10,105 nt of DNA from Bacillota bacterium (GCA_023389895.1 JAEWDX010000248.1:1-10105), one strand, 5' to 3'; positions 1 through 6,552 are shown, counted from the stretch's first letter. Program-made: numbers and translations. The notes: a model not told the origin generated them from the letters alone.

Positions 1-78
1 GCATAATCCTTAAAGATGAAGTAGAATTTGTGTAAAAAAAGGATAGAGTGTTTGCAAAATATCTTTATAAGACCTTGG

Positions 79-99
79 CAAGTGATAAAAAGTGTAAGT
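79..99. repeat. Eroded spacer of the hairpin repeat, left flank
   Basis: CAAGTGATAAAAAGTGTAAG resembles the array spacer (CAAGT, A-run, AGCGGAGTG) and sits just where a spacer would precede unit 1. It is probably the worn remnant of a former unit. The remaining bases 1-78 show no gene or structure that I can support. Confidence 0.45.
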
Positions 100-346
100 A
101 GTGGTTTCAAGACACTCTCATGCAACCACTGGTAAGAAAAAAAGCGGAGTGAGTGGTTTCAAGACACTCTCATGCAACCACTGCAAGTAAAAAAAAGCGG
201 AGTGAGTGGTCTCAAGAAACGTTCATGCGACCACTGCAAGTAAAAAAAAGCGGAGTGAGTGGTCTCAAGAAACGTCCATGCGACCACTGCAAGTGAAAAA
301 AAGCGGAGTGAGTGGTCTCAAGAAACATTCATGCGACCATCGCAAG
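100..346. repeat. Tandem array of five 52-53 bp hairpin repeats
   Basis: Five head-to-tail units start at 100, 152, 205, 258 and 311 (steps 52, 53, 53, 53). Each unit opens with a 31-nt imperfect palindrome (100-130, 152-182, 205-235, 258-288, 311-341) and, in units 1-4, continues with a 21-22 nt spacer made of GCAAGT, a run of A, then AGCGGAGTG. The hairpin has 7-bp outer arms (AGTGGTT/AACCACT in units 1-2, AGTGGTC/GACCACT in units 3-4), then CA/TG, then a GA-rich inner stem around a 3-nt loop. Unit 5 has a decayed right arm (GACCATC) and no proper spacer. The period is not a multiple of three, so protein coding is unlikely. I see no mobility gene nearby. It may belong to a dispersed intergenic repeat family of Bacillaceae; that is recollection, not shown here. 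Confidence 0.9.
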
Positions 347-378
347 CTATACAAAGTAGGAGTCACATCTTCATCTGG

Positions 379-411
379 CAGTAAAAAATGTAAATAGCGA
401 ACGGTCTCAAA
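379..411. repeat. Eroded spacer and left arm of the hairpin repeat, right flank
   Basis: This stretch reads as a damaged spacer (CAGTAAAAAATG, then AGCG) followed by a left arm fragment (GGTCTCAA at 403-410), matching the order in intact units. It ends where the terminator of the minus-strand operon begins, so the array apparently once extended further right. Bases 347-378, between unit 5 and this remnant, show no similarity to the unit that I can see. Confidence 0.45.
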
Positions 412-465
412 AATAAGAAGAAGGAAGGGGAGTCTGTGAATGGACAGATAACCTCTTCCTTCTCC
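407..465 (-). terminator. Rho-independent terminator of the sigma/anti-sigma operon
   Basis: Read on the minus strand, AGAAGGAAGAGG (right end) pairs with CCCCTTCCTTCT over 12 positions with one mismatch, and the transcript then runs into TCTTATTTTT. The long loop contains a second small stem, TCTGT with ACAGA. The structure starts two bases after the anti-sigma stop codon. There is no T-run on the plus side, so it should act only on minus-strand transcripts. Confidence 0.8.
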
Positions 466-466
466 A

Positions 467-1759
467 TTATCTTAGCGTAACATCGGCTGCTCCCTTCAAA
501 TAGTTGTCGTAGCTATTGAAATATATCCGAATAGGGTTTGTTTTTCCGATTGTATTGAATGTATAGGTTGATTCTACTAAATCATCTCCATTACTGTGAC
601 TAGAACCATTGGAATCAACGGTTTCCCCATTCGCATCGATTGCTTGAAAGAACATTTGCTTTAAATGATTTGGATTTTCATTGCGATAAGTTACGTTAAA
701 CGTTCCATTCCCAACTACTTCAAGCTCTAAATCAATTGCTTTAGGGATATACACCACTTCTTTCTTCTCAAAATCGATTTCAATATAATCTTTTCCCTTA
801 GGTAATGCCTGCACATCATCAATTTTAAGTGTTAAGCTTTTCGGTTCTCTAAAGTAGTTGCTTTGAAAGAAATACGATACTTCTTTGTCTCTCTCTGTGC
901 CAAAGCCAGAAAGACCATTTTGAATCGTTCCCCATTTCTCCCCTTTCTCATCAAGTAATTCCAAGGTATTAAACTTAAGTATTTGCATTTTGTTTGCTGG
1001 GTCTAATGAGATATCCAGCCTTGCACGCAGTGGAGATATTTTAAGTGAGTTCAAAGTGATTTTTTGTCCATCAATTTCTATGTTCTTATCTAATTTATAA
1101 TCTTTACTTTTTGCAAATTCCTTTTGCAATGTAAATGGAATCGTAAATGCCGTTTCTTGCTTATCTTTGAAAGTAATATTTAATTCGAAATTTGGATTCG
1201 CATAGTTTAACTCTTTATTAGAAGTAATCTCAATAATCTCTTCAATATGATTCGTTAGTTCTTTTCCAAACCAGCTGTATGTTAGCCCTGCTTCTAGATT
1301 TTCACCATTTTGTTTAATTTCAACGTTTTTCGTGTCAAGCTTATGAATATCATATGGTGCTTCAAGCTGATAGTTAATAATCATCCCTGATTCATCAGCA
1401 ATGATCCCAAGCAAGGTTAAGGTTAACCCATTTTTTGTTTCTGAAATAGCGAGCTTCTCATAATAGTCATTATTTAAAATGTCCTCGATTCCTTTATCAT
1501 AGGCAATCATCTTAACGAACGGGGCAAAGCCTGGTATTTTCGCAACTGCCTGTGCAAAAGCGGGTGAGACCCGAATGGATGTAACAAAGATTAGAATGAA
1601 AGCAGCAGTAGCAATAAGTGATATCATCCACTTTTTGCGGTCTCGTTTTTCCTTTTGTGCTCTTCTTAAGCCATTAGCTCTTGCATAAGAGAGTGCTTCT
1701 TTCGGGACAGAAATTGCTTCAAGCTCCTCTTTTAATGCCGCATACTTCTTTTCATCCAT
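467..1759 (-). CDS. Membrane-anchored anti-sigma factor, DUF4179 type
   Basis: A 430-residue protein with a charged cytoplasmic N-terminus (about 1-43), one membrane helix (about 44-62, from WMISLIATAAFILIF) and a long extracytoplasmic part rich in beta-type sequence. The segment just after the helix (VSPAFAQAVAKIPGF, about 64-78) is characteristic of DUF4179 proteins, which are commonly encoded beside ECF sigma factors. The expected role is to hold the partner sigma inactive at the membrane until an outside signal arrives; the signal is unknown. The ATG at 1759 follows the sigma stop codon TAG with no gap, and its ribosome binding site (AAGGGGGAG) lies inside the end of the sigma gene, so translation is probably coupled. 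The family call rests on the pattern around the helix and on context; the C-terminal half I recognise only loosely. Confidence 0.85.
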   Translation of the reverse strand: MDEKKYAALKEELEAISVPKEALSYARANGLRRAQKEKRDRKKWMISLIATAAFILIFVTSIRVSPAFAQAVAKIPGFAPFVKMIAYDKGIEDILNNDYYEKLAISETKNGLTLTLLGIIADESGMIINYQLEAPYDIHKLDTKNVEIKQNGENLEAGLTYSWFGKELTNHIEEIIEITSNKELNYANPNFELNITFKDKQETAFTIPFTLQKEFAKSKDYKLDKNIEIDGQKITLNSLKISPLRARLDISLDPANKMQILKFNTLELLDEKGEKWGTIQNGLSGFGTERDKEVSYFFQSNYFREPKSLTLKIDDVQALPKGKDYIEIDFEKKEVVYIPKAIDLELEVVGNGTFNVTYRNENPNHLKQMFFQAIDANGETVDSNGSSHSNGDDLVESTYTFNTIGKTNPIRIYFNSYDNYLKGAADVTLR

Positions 1760-2269
1760 CTATAACTCCCCCTTCTCGTTAAAATAGAGACGCAGCTTTC
1801 GAAGTGCGTTGTGAAGTCTAGACTTAACCGTTCCTTCAGGAATATTCTGCATGCTGGCAATTTCTTTGTTTTTCATATCCTGAAAATATTTCAAATAAAT
1901 TAATTGCTGTTGTTCATGCGATAATTGGGAAATCGCTTCTACTATTTCAAGATTGGGTGAGTGATGATACTGATCTTCAACGTCCAACGTTTGCCGAAGC
2001 ACTATGCGGCTTTTTTTCTTCTGCATGTCGTGACATACATTTAATAGTATTCGGACAAGCCATGTCCCGACATAACGCGGATCTTTGAGTGTATGAATTT
2101 TTTTAAAGCTGCGATAAGTCATTTCTTGAATCGCTTCAATGGCATCATGCTCATTTCTTAAATAAGCAAACGCTGTTCGATACAATACATCTTCATATGT
2201 TTCTAATACTTGTAAAAAAGCTTGTTCGTTCCCCTTGATTGCCCTTTTTACAACGTCTAACTCATCCAC
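1760..2269 (-). CDS. ECF-type RNA polymerase sigma factor
   Basis: A 169-residue sigma-70 family protein of the extracytoplasmic function class, which directs RNA polymerase to stress or envelope promoters. Region 2 spans about residues 10-85 (YEDVLYRTAFAYLRN, then the IQEMTYRSFKKI and GTWLVRILLN segments). Region 4 spans about 112-162 (LSHEQQQLIYLKYFQDM, then the helix-turn-helix ending in PEGTVKSRLHNALRKLR). Length is normal for the class. The start is GTG at 2269; the ATG four bases inside is out of frame. Upstream on the minus strand are AGGAGG (14 nt away) and AGAGG (7 nt away), the latter better spaced. It is followed directly by its likely anti-sigma factor. A candidate ECF promoter just upstream suggests positive autoregulation. 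Other target genes cannot be told from this window. Confidence 0.92.
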   Translation of the reverse strand: MDELDVVKRAIKGNEQAFLQVLETYEDVLYRTAFAYLRNEHDAIEAIQEMTYRSFKKIHTLKDPRYVGTWLVRILLNVCHDMQKKKSRIVLRQTLDVEDQYHHSPNLEIVEAISQLSHEQQQLIYLKYFQDMKNKEIASMQNIPEGTVKSRLHNALRKLRLYFNEKGEL

Positions 2270-2298
2270 AGCGCCGCCTCTTTCCTCCTGTTACCCAT

Positions 2299-2326
2299 TA
2301 GACTTGGCAGCAGGGGAAATCGTTCA
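2299..2326 (-). promoter_or_regulatory. Candidate ECF promoter of the sigma operon
   Basis: On the minus strand TGAACG (2326-2321) and AGTCTA (2304-2299) are separated by exactly 16 bases. This resembles the TGAAAC / CGTCTA layout typical of Bacillus ECF promoters. Transcription would start around 2292, giving a leader of about 20-25 bases before the GTG start, with the ribosome binding site inside it. The match is not perfect and no experiment supports it here. Confidence 0.6.
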
Positions 2327-2460
2327 TGTTAAAATAAAAAAATTTCGATAGCTATCTTATTGCCTACTATATGTTCAACAATGACGACAGTTCGTTCGTT
2401 GTTAAATTGCTTGATTGCCTGTTATTAGATTGCCAGATTTCAAAGGAGTTGTAAAAAAAC

Positions 2461-2479
2461 AAGTTGACAAAAGCAACTT
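2461..2479 (+). promoter_or_regulatory. Inverted repeat overlapping the -35 box, candidate MarR operator
   Basis: AAGTTG (2461-2466) and CAACTT (2474-2479) form a perfect 6-bp dyad with a 7-base centre. The left arm contains the first three bases of the -35 hexamer of the regulator promoter, so a bound dimer would block RNA polymerase. MarR proteins bind dyads of about this size; assigning it to the regulator encoded next door is inference. Confidence 0.45.
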
Positions 2480-2492
2480 TAATATATATATT
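2464..2492 (+). promoter_or_regulatory. Sigma-A type promoter of the regulator/transport operon
   Basis: TTGACA (2464-2469), a perfect -35 box, is followed after 17 bases by TATATT (2487-2492), a close match to the -10 consensus. The transcript would start near 2499 and carry a leader of about 65 bases to the TTG start at 2566. The stretch around the -10 box is an AT repeat, so its exact register could shift by two bases. Confidence 0.7.
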
Positions 2493-2565
2493 ATATTTCA
2501 ATACTGAATATAGTGATAATTTAAAATAAACCTATTATTTAGATAACGAGGGAGAGGGAGATTTT

Positions 2566-3006
2566 TTGGTAAATAAGGAATATGTTGAACATATCAGGCA
2601 TTTTAACCGATTTTACAATCGAATTATTGGTATTAATGATCGATATACGGACAAAAGCAAGTTTTCACTCACGGAGGTCCAAATACTATATGAAATTGCA
2701 AAAAAAAGTAATTGTACAGCTGTTTATTTAACGGATTTCTTCAATCTTGATAAAGGATACTTAAGTCGAATTCTTAAACATTTTGAAAAGGAAGAACTGC
2801 TTAGAAAAATTCCATCTGATGAAGATAAAAGAATGTTTTTTCTAGAGCTAACAGATAAAGGAAATGAAGAATTAGATTCCATGATTGAAATCTCGAATAA
2901 GATAGTCTTTTCAATATTAGATACGATTGATGCTGATAAACAGGAGGAACTTATCCAGTCGATGAAAAAAATTGAGGGAATATTGCGTAAATATACGATT
3001 ACTTAA
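2566..3006 (+). CDS. MarR family transcriptional regulator
   Basis: A 146-residue winged helix-turn-helix protein. The DNA-binding part covers about residues 33-97: FSLTEVQILYEIA helix, the recognition helix in NLDKGYLSRILKHFEK (60-75), and a wing with the SDEDKRMFFLELTDKG segment (84-99). Flanking helices (about 3-28 and 105-143) would form the dimer interface. The start is TTG at 2566, preceded by GGGAG with a 5-base spacer; the next in-frame Met is beyond the recognition helix, so a later start would destroy the fold. It heads the transport operon and probably regulates it, perhaps by sensing the imported compound. The GYLSRIL recognition helix resembles, from memory, MarR proteins fused to a GNAT acetyltransferase, but no such domain is present. 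Family call firm; ligand unknown. Confidence 0.92.
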   Translation: MVNKEYVEHIRHFNRFYNRIIGINDRYTDKSKFSLTEVQILYEIAKKSNCTAVYLTDFFNLDKGYLSRILKHFEKEELLRKIPSDEDKRMFFLELTDKGNEELDSMIEISNKIVFSILDTIDADKQEELIQSMKKIEGILRKYTIT

Positions 3007-3036
3007 TCGCTTTTGAAAAATTATCGCGATTCAAAA
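3005..3036 (+). promoter_or_regulatory. Two interlocked inverted repeats between regulator and binding-protein genes
   Basis: AATCGC (3005-3010) pairs with GCGATT (3024-3029), and TTTTGAA (3011-3017) pairs with TTCAAAA (3030-3036). The two cannot form together. No T-run follows, so this is not a standard terminator. It could be a second operator, an RNA switch between two folds, or chance in AT-rich DNA. The first repeat overlaps the regulator stop codon. Confidence 0.3.
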
Positions 3037-3064
3037 ATTTAAATCATACCGAGGAGGATTCAGA

Positions 3065-4609
3065 ATGAGACAGAAGTTGTTTGCATTTATGCTTATGATT
3101 TTAATGGTTGCTACAGCGGCCTGTTCCTCTGGAACGGCTGGGACAAGCCCAAGCAGTGAGGGAGAGGGGAATAAACCAAAGAAAACCGATTTGGTGATTG
3201 GCTTTGAAGCTGATGCGGCAACTCTACTAGCTAATACAGATGTTAACTATGTTACTGATGTGCAAATTCGAAATATTTATGAGCCATTGATGGACAGGGA
3301 TTCAGAAACAGGTGAAATTATTCCAGCATTAGCAACTGAGTGGAAAAACATCGATGAATATACATGGGAAATCACGTTAAGAGAGGGAGTAAAGTTTCAC
3401 AATGGAGCATCCTTTAATGCTGAGACTGTAAAATTTAACATTGATTATGTATTAGATGAAAAAAATAACTCTTTCTATCGTTCCCGTTGGGTAGATGTGA
3501 AGGAAGTAAAGGTTGTAGATGAGTATAAGGTTCAAATTATCACATCAAACCCATTGCCGACTTTAATAGCAGGAATGACTGATGATCTTATGATGATGGA
3601 ACCTGGATATATAAAGGAAGTTGGTCTTGAAGAAGCAGCAAAAAAACCTGTAGGAACAGGGCCTTATAAATTTAAGGAATGGTTAAGAGATGACCATTTA
3701 ACCATGGAGGCAAATGAATATTATTGGAATGGACCCCCTTCTATTAAGACTGTTACGTTCCGTTACATTCCAGAATTCAGTTCAAGACTTTCTGGGTTTT
3801 TAAGCGGCGAAATTGATTTATTTAAAAATGTCCCAGTTGATTCAGTAGACAAAGTAAAAAATGATTCCAATTCGAAAATTGAAAGTGTTGGTTCTTCACG
3901 TATTAATTACGTCGCTTTAAATACGTTTTATGATGGCCCTCTTCAAGATAAGCGTGTTCGTCAAGCGATAAATTATGCTGTAGATGTTGATGAACTGCTG
4001 AACTCAGTGTTAAACGGGCATGGTACAAAAATGACAGGTCCTTTGTCAAAAATAAATACTCATTACGCAGAAACAAAAGATTATGGATACAATCCTGATA
4101 AGGCAGTTGAGTTGTTGAAAGAGGCTGGCTACCAACCAAACGAACTTGAGCTAACATTAGATACACCAAGCGGAAGATATCCGATGGATTCACAGATTGC
4201 ACAGGCGATTGCGGCACAGCTTCAAAAAATTGGAGTAAAAGTAAATGTTCAAGTAAATGAATGGGGAAACCATTTGGCAAAGATTCGTCAGCGTGAAATG
4301 AAGGATATGTATATTTTAGGCTGGGGACCTGCTTTTGAAGCACCAAGCACGATTGGAAATCTATTTAGTGAAGATACACCTTACAGCAGCTTCTATGAAC
4401 CAGAAGTAGAAAAAATGATTAGTGAATCGCTTCAGCTTTTTGAGGAAGGAGCTCGTACAAAAGCCTTTGCTGACATTCAACAACGTTTAGTTGAAGAAGC
4501 AGTTTGGGTTCCATTATGGCAACAAGCGGACTTATATGCAGTGAATAAAGCTCTAAATTTCAAGCCTCGAGTAGATGAAAAGATAATGGTATTAGAAATG
4601 AGTTGGTAA
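3065..4609 (+). CDS. Family 5 solute-binding lipoprotein (peptide/oligopeptide ABC importer)
   Basis: A 514-residue extracellular binding protein of the SBP_bac_5 class, which captures peptides or related solutes and delivers them to the permeases. The N-terminus has a lipoprotein signal: MRQK, a hydrophobic stretch, and a lipobox ending in Cys20 (VATAAC), followed by a Ser/Gly/Lys-rich linker to about residue 40. Family landmarks include the NIYEPLMDRD segment near 75-84, EWKNIDEYTWEITLREGVKFHNG near 97-120, GTGPYKFKEW near 198, and DKRVRQAINYAVD near 297-309. The ATG at 3065 is preceded by AGGAGG with a 7-base gap. It is the first transport gene after the regulator and is followed by a stem-loop. 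Length is normal. The family binds many ligands (peptides, glutathione, nickel complexes), so the substrate cannot be fixed from sequence. Confidence 0.93.
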   Translation: MRQKLFAFMLMILMVATAACSSGTAGTSPSSEGEGNKPKKTDLVIGFEADAATLLANTDVNYVTDVQIRNIYEPLMDRDSETGEIIPALATEWKNIDEYTWEITLREGVKFHNGASFNAETVKFNIDYVLDEKNNSFYRSRWVDVKEVKVVDEYKVQIITSNPLPTLIAGMTDDLMMMEPGYIKEVGLEEAAKKPVGTGPYKFKEWLRDDHLTMEANEYYWNGPPSIKTVTFRYIPEFSSRLSGFLSGEIDLFKNVPVDSVDKVKNDSNSKIESVGSSRINYVALNTFYDGPLQDKRVRQAINYAVDVDELLNSVLNGHGTKMTGPLSKINTHYAETKDYGYNPDKAVELLKEAGYQPNELELTLDTPSGRYPMDSQIAQAIAAQLQKIGVKVNVQVNEWGNHLAKIRQREMKDMYILGWGPAFEAPSTIGNLFSEDTPYSSFYEPEVEKMISESLQLFEEGARTKAFADIQQRLVEEAVWVPLWQQADLYAVNKALNFKPRVDEKIMVLEMSW

Positions 4610-4616
4610 TTAAATG

Positions 4617-4638
4617 AAGGAGGGGCACTCCCCTTCTT
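4617..4638 (+). terminator. Stem-loop after the binding-protein gene, leaky terminator or RNA stabiliser
   Basis: AAGGAGGGG (4617-4625) pairs with CCCCTTCTT (4630-4638) around a CACT loop: 9 bp with one G-U pair. Only TTGG follows, so there is no proper T-tract and full termination is unlikely. Such hairpins after binding-protein genes often protect the upstream message, giving more binding protein than permease. That role is inferred. Confidence 0.55.
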
Positions 4639-4671
4639 TGGTCACTAACGTCAAGCGTCATTTTGAGAAAC

Positions 4672-4678
4672 GGGAGGG
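4672..4678 (+). promoter_or_regulatory. Ribosome binding site fixing the first permease start
   Basis: GGGAGGG lies 5 bases before the ATG at 4684. An upstream in-frame TTG at 4663 precedes this site and would place it inside the coding region, so the ATG is preferred. Confidence 0.75.
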
Positions 4679-4683
4679 TTGAT

Positions 4684-5601
4684 ATGCTTGATTTTGTGAT
4701 TAAACGTACGATTCAAATGATAATTGTCATTTTTTTAGCACTTACAGCCGTGTTTTTTATTATTAGACTTTCAGGTGATCCAACTGCTTTATTCCTTCCG
4801 CCTGATGCACCAAGAGAACAAATAGATGCGTATCGAACGCAGTTAGGATTTGATCGACCATTACTTGTCCAGTATGGGGAATTTATTATTAACGCGATAC
4901 AAGGAGATTTCGGAGAATCATTAAGAACAAGAGAAGATGCTCTTTCTGCTGTGTTAAATCGGCTTCCTGCTACATTCCAATTGGCCTTTTCAGCATTAGG
5001 ATTATCGATTTTGGTCGCTATTCCTATTGGAATTATTTCCGCCCATAAAAGAAACTCAATATTTGATCAAATTGGGGTTGCCTTTACTGTTTTAGGTCAA
5101 GCTGTTCCAAGTTTTTGGTTGGGGTTGATTTTGATTTATATTTTTGCTGCCACATTAAATATCCTTCCATCAGGTGGCGGAGGTTCACTTTTGCATATGA
5201 TTTTGCCAATGATAACATTGGCCGCCTATAGTGTAGCAAGGTTTGCCCGTTTTACTCGATCAAACATGCTGGATATTTTGCGGAAAGATTATATTCGTAC
5301 AGCTAAAGCCTCTGGTGTACCTACTTTTCGAATTTTATCAAGGTATGCCTTGAAAAATTCACTCATTCCGATTATCACTCTCGTTGCTCTTGATTTAGGG
5401 GTTTTATTAGGAGGAGCAGTCATCACAGAAGTTGTCTTTTCCTGGCCGGGAATTGGGAGATTGCTGATGCAGTCGTTGTTAAACCGTGACTTCCCAATAG
5501 TGCTAGCTGGTGTATTTTTAATTGCTGTGATTTATTCTTTGATAAATTTCTTAACAGATATTTTATATGTCTATGTAAATCCTCAAATTCGTGTGAAGTA
5601 A
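4684..5601 (+). CDS. ABC transporter permease, DppB/OppB type
   Basis: A 305-residue inner-membrane protein forming half of the channel for the imported solute. It has about six membrane helices (roughly 9-28, 97-120, 130-155, 170-188, 228-250, 275-297). The external segment after helix 1 contains GDP at 31-33, the FDRPLLVQYGEF segment and GDFGESLR at 74-81, all usual in this subfamily. The cytoplasmic coupling loop that touches the ATPases is near 195-215 (DYIRTAKASGVP). The C-terminal FSWPGIGRLL (252-261) is a further family mark. The ATG start at 4684 is chosen over a TTG seven codons upstream because a good ribosome binding site sits between them. It is followed after 13 bases by the second permease. 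Family assignment is firm; substrate is not. Confidence 0.93.
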   Translation: MLDFVIKRTIQMIIVIFLALTAVFFIIRLSGDPTALFLPPDAPREQIDAYRTQLGFDRPLLVQYGEFIINAIQGDFGESLRTREDALSAVLNRLPATFQLAFSALGLSILVAIPIGIISAHKRNSIFDQIGVAFTVLGQAVPSFWLGLILIYIFAATLNILPSGGGGSLLHMILPMITLAAYSVARFARFTRSNMLDILRKDYIRTAKASGVPTFRILSRYALKNSLIPIITLVALDLGVLLGGAVITEVVFSWPGIGRLLMQSLLNRDFPIVLAGVFLIAVIYSLINFLTDILYVYVNPQIRVK

Positions 5602-5614
5602 GGAGGATATAAAG

Positions 5615-6523
5615 ATGTCAAATGCGATGATTGAAAAAAATAGTATTGACGAAATCGTAACACGAACTGTTAAAAAGAAATCAAAAGTCAATTTTTTCTT
5701 TCAACAATTACTTAAAAGCCGTACGGGTTTGGCTGGGTTTATCATCATTTTCATTGTCTTAGCACTTGGGATAGCAGGTCAATGGATCGTTCCTTATGAC
5801 CCTCTAGCAACTGATTTTAGTGAGAAACTATTACCGCCTATGACTGACGGTCATATTTTTGGCACAGATCAACTTGGACGAGATATTCTATCAAGAATTA
5901 TTGTAGGATCTAAGATTTCATTAATTATCGGAGCAATTACCGCTTTGTTTGCCGGATTGATTGGAACGATTATCGGGGTTATTGCAGGGTATTTTCGAGG
6001 TTGGATAGATGTAGTTCTTATGAGAATTGCTGATGTTCAATTAAGCTTTCCCTTTATTTTGCTTGTCCTAGTTATCAATGCAATCTTGGGAACAGGATTA
6101 AAGAATATTATTATTTCTCTTGTTATTGGTGGCTGGGTTGTTTTTGCTAGGGTTGTTCGCAGTGAAGTATTAGCATTGCGGGAAAAAGAATTTATCCTGT
6201 CTTGTGAAGCGACAGGTGTTCCAAAATGGGAGATCATTTGTAAACATATTATGCCCAATTTATTTACCCCAATTATTGTTTTATCTTCCCTTCAAATTGC
6301 TACCTTTATTATTGCAGAAGCATCAGTTAGCTTCTTGGGTTTTGGCGTACAGCCTCCGCAACCGGCATGGGGAAATATGTTAAATGAAGGTAAGGATTAT
6401 ATTTTCAGTTCGTGGTGGTTAATTACGTTCCCTGGTATCGCAATCGTGATTACAGCGTTAGGAGTCAATTTATTCGGTGATTGGTTACGTGATGTGCTGG
6501 ATCCTGAATTAAAAGGAAACTAA
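5615..6523 (+). CDS. ABC transporter permease, DppC/OppC type
   Basis: A 302-residue membrane protein, the second channel subunit. The cytoplasmic tail of about 37 residues leads into helix 1 (about 38-59). Next comes the typical FGTDQLGRDILSR segment (82-94), then five further helices. The coupling loop lies near 190-203 (EFILSCEATGVP), and the C-terminus carries GVNLFGDWLRDVLDP (283-297), a standard ending of this subfamily. The ATG at 5615 has GGAGG eight bases upstream; a second Met at residue 5 is a possible but less well placed start. It lies 13 bases after the first permease. Its stop codon overlaps a possible upstream ATG of the next gene (TAATG at 6521-6525). Confidence 0.93.
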   Translation: MSNAMIEKNSIDEIVTRTVKKKSKVNFFFQQLLKSRTGLAGFIIIFIVLALGIAGQWIVPYDPLATDFSEKLLPPMTDGHIFGTDQLGRDILSRIIVGSKISLIIGAITALFAGLIGTIIGVIAGYFRGWIDVVLMRIADVQLSFPFILLVLVINAILGTGLKNIIISLVIGGWVVFARVVRSEVLALREKEFILSCEATGVPKWEIICKHIMPNLFTPIIVLSSLQIATFIIAEASVSFLGFGVQPPQPAWGNMLNEGKDYIFSSWWLITFPGIAIVITALGVNLFGDWLRDVLDPELKGN

Positions 6524-6533
6524 TGGCAGCATC

Positions 6534-6541
6534 AAGGAGGG
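6534..6541 (+). promoter_or_regulatory. Ribosome binding site of the first ATPase gene
   Basis: AAGGAGGG is the best ribosome binding site around this start. It lies about 12 bases before the ATG at 6553, a little far. The earlier ATG at 6523 overlaps the previous stop codon and has only a weak AAGGA upstream. The later start also matches where related ATPases begin. Confidence 0.55.
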
Positions 6542-6552
6542 AAGCCAATTTT

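Noticed and set aside
3..35. Possible tail of an upstream gene (ten codons ending IILKDEVEFV, then TAA)
   Set aside because: Reads plausibly as a C-terminus but is far too short to tell from chance, and no terminator follows.
100..346. CRISPR array
   Set aside because: The whole unit including the spacer is repeated almost unchanged. CRISPR spacers would be different from each other, and no cas gene is present.
206..397. Open frame of 63 codons starting with GTG across the hairpin array
   Set aside because: It runs through units whose period is not a multiple of three, so the peptide does not repeat in one frame, and there is no properly spaced ribosome binding site. It is a by-product of the repeat.
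2347..2356. Ten-base palindrome GATAGCTATC upstream of the ECF promoter
   Set aside because: Short, with no second copy nearby and no factor to link it to.
2524..2540. Inverted repeat AAATAA-N5-TTATTT before the regulator start
   Set aside because: Made only of A and T in AT-rich DNA, so a chance occurrence is likely.
3013..3043. Separate promoter for the binding-protein gene (TTGAAA with an AT-rich -10)
   Set aside because: Correct spacing gives a poor -10 box and the best -10 gives a 19-base spacer. Readthrough from the regulator promoter explains expression better.
3903..4346. Minus-strand open frame of 147 codons inside the binding-protein gene
   Set aside because: It lies wholly antisense to a well-supported gene and shows no recognisable domain or ribosome binding site.
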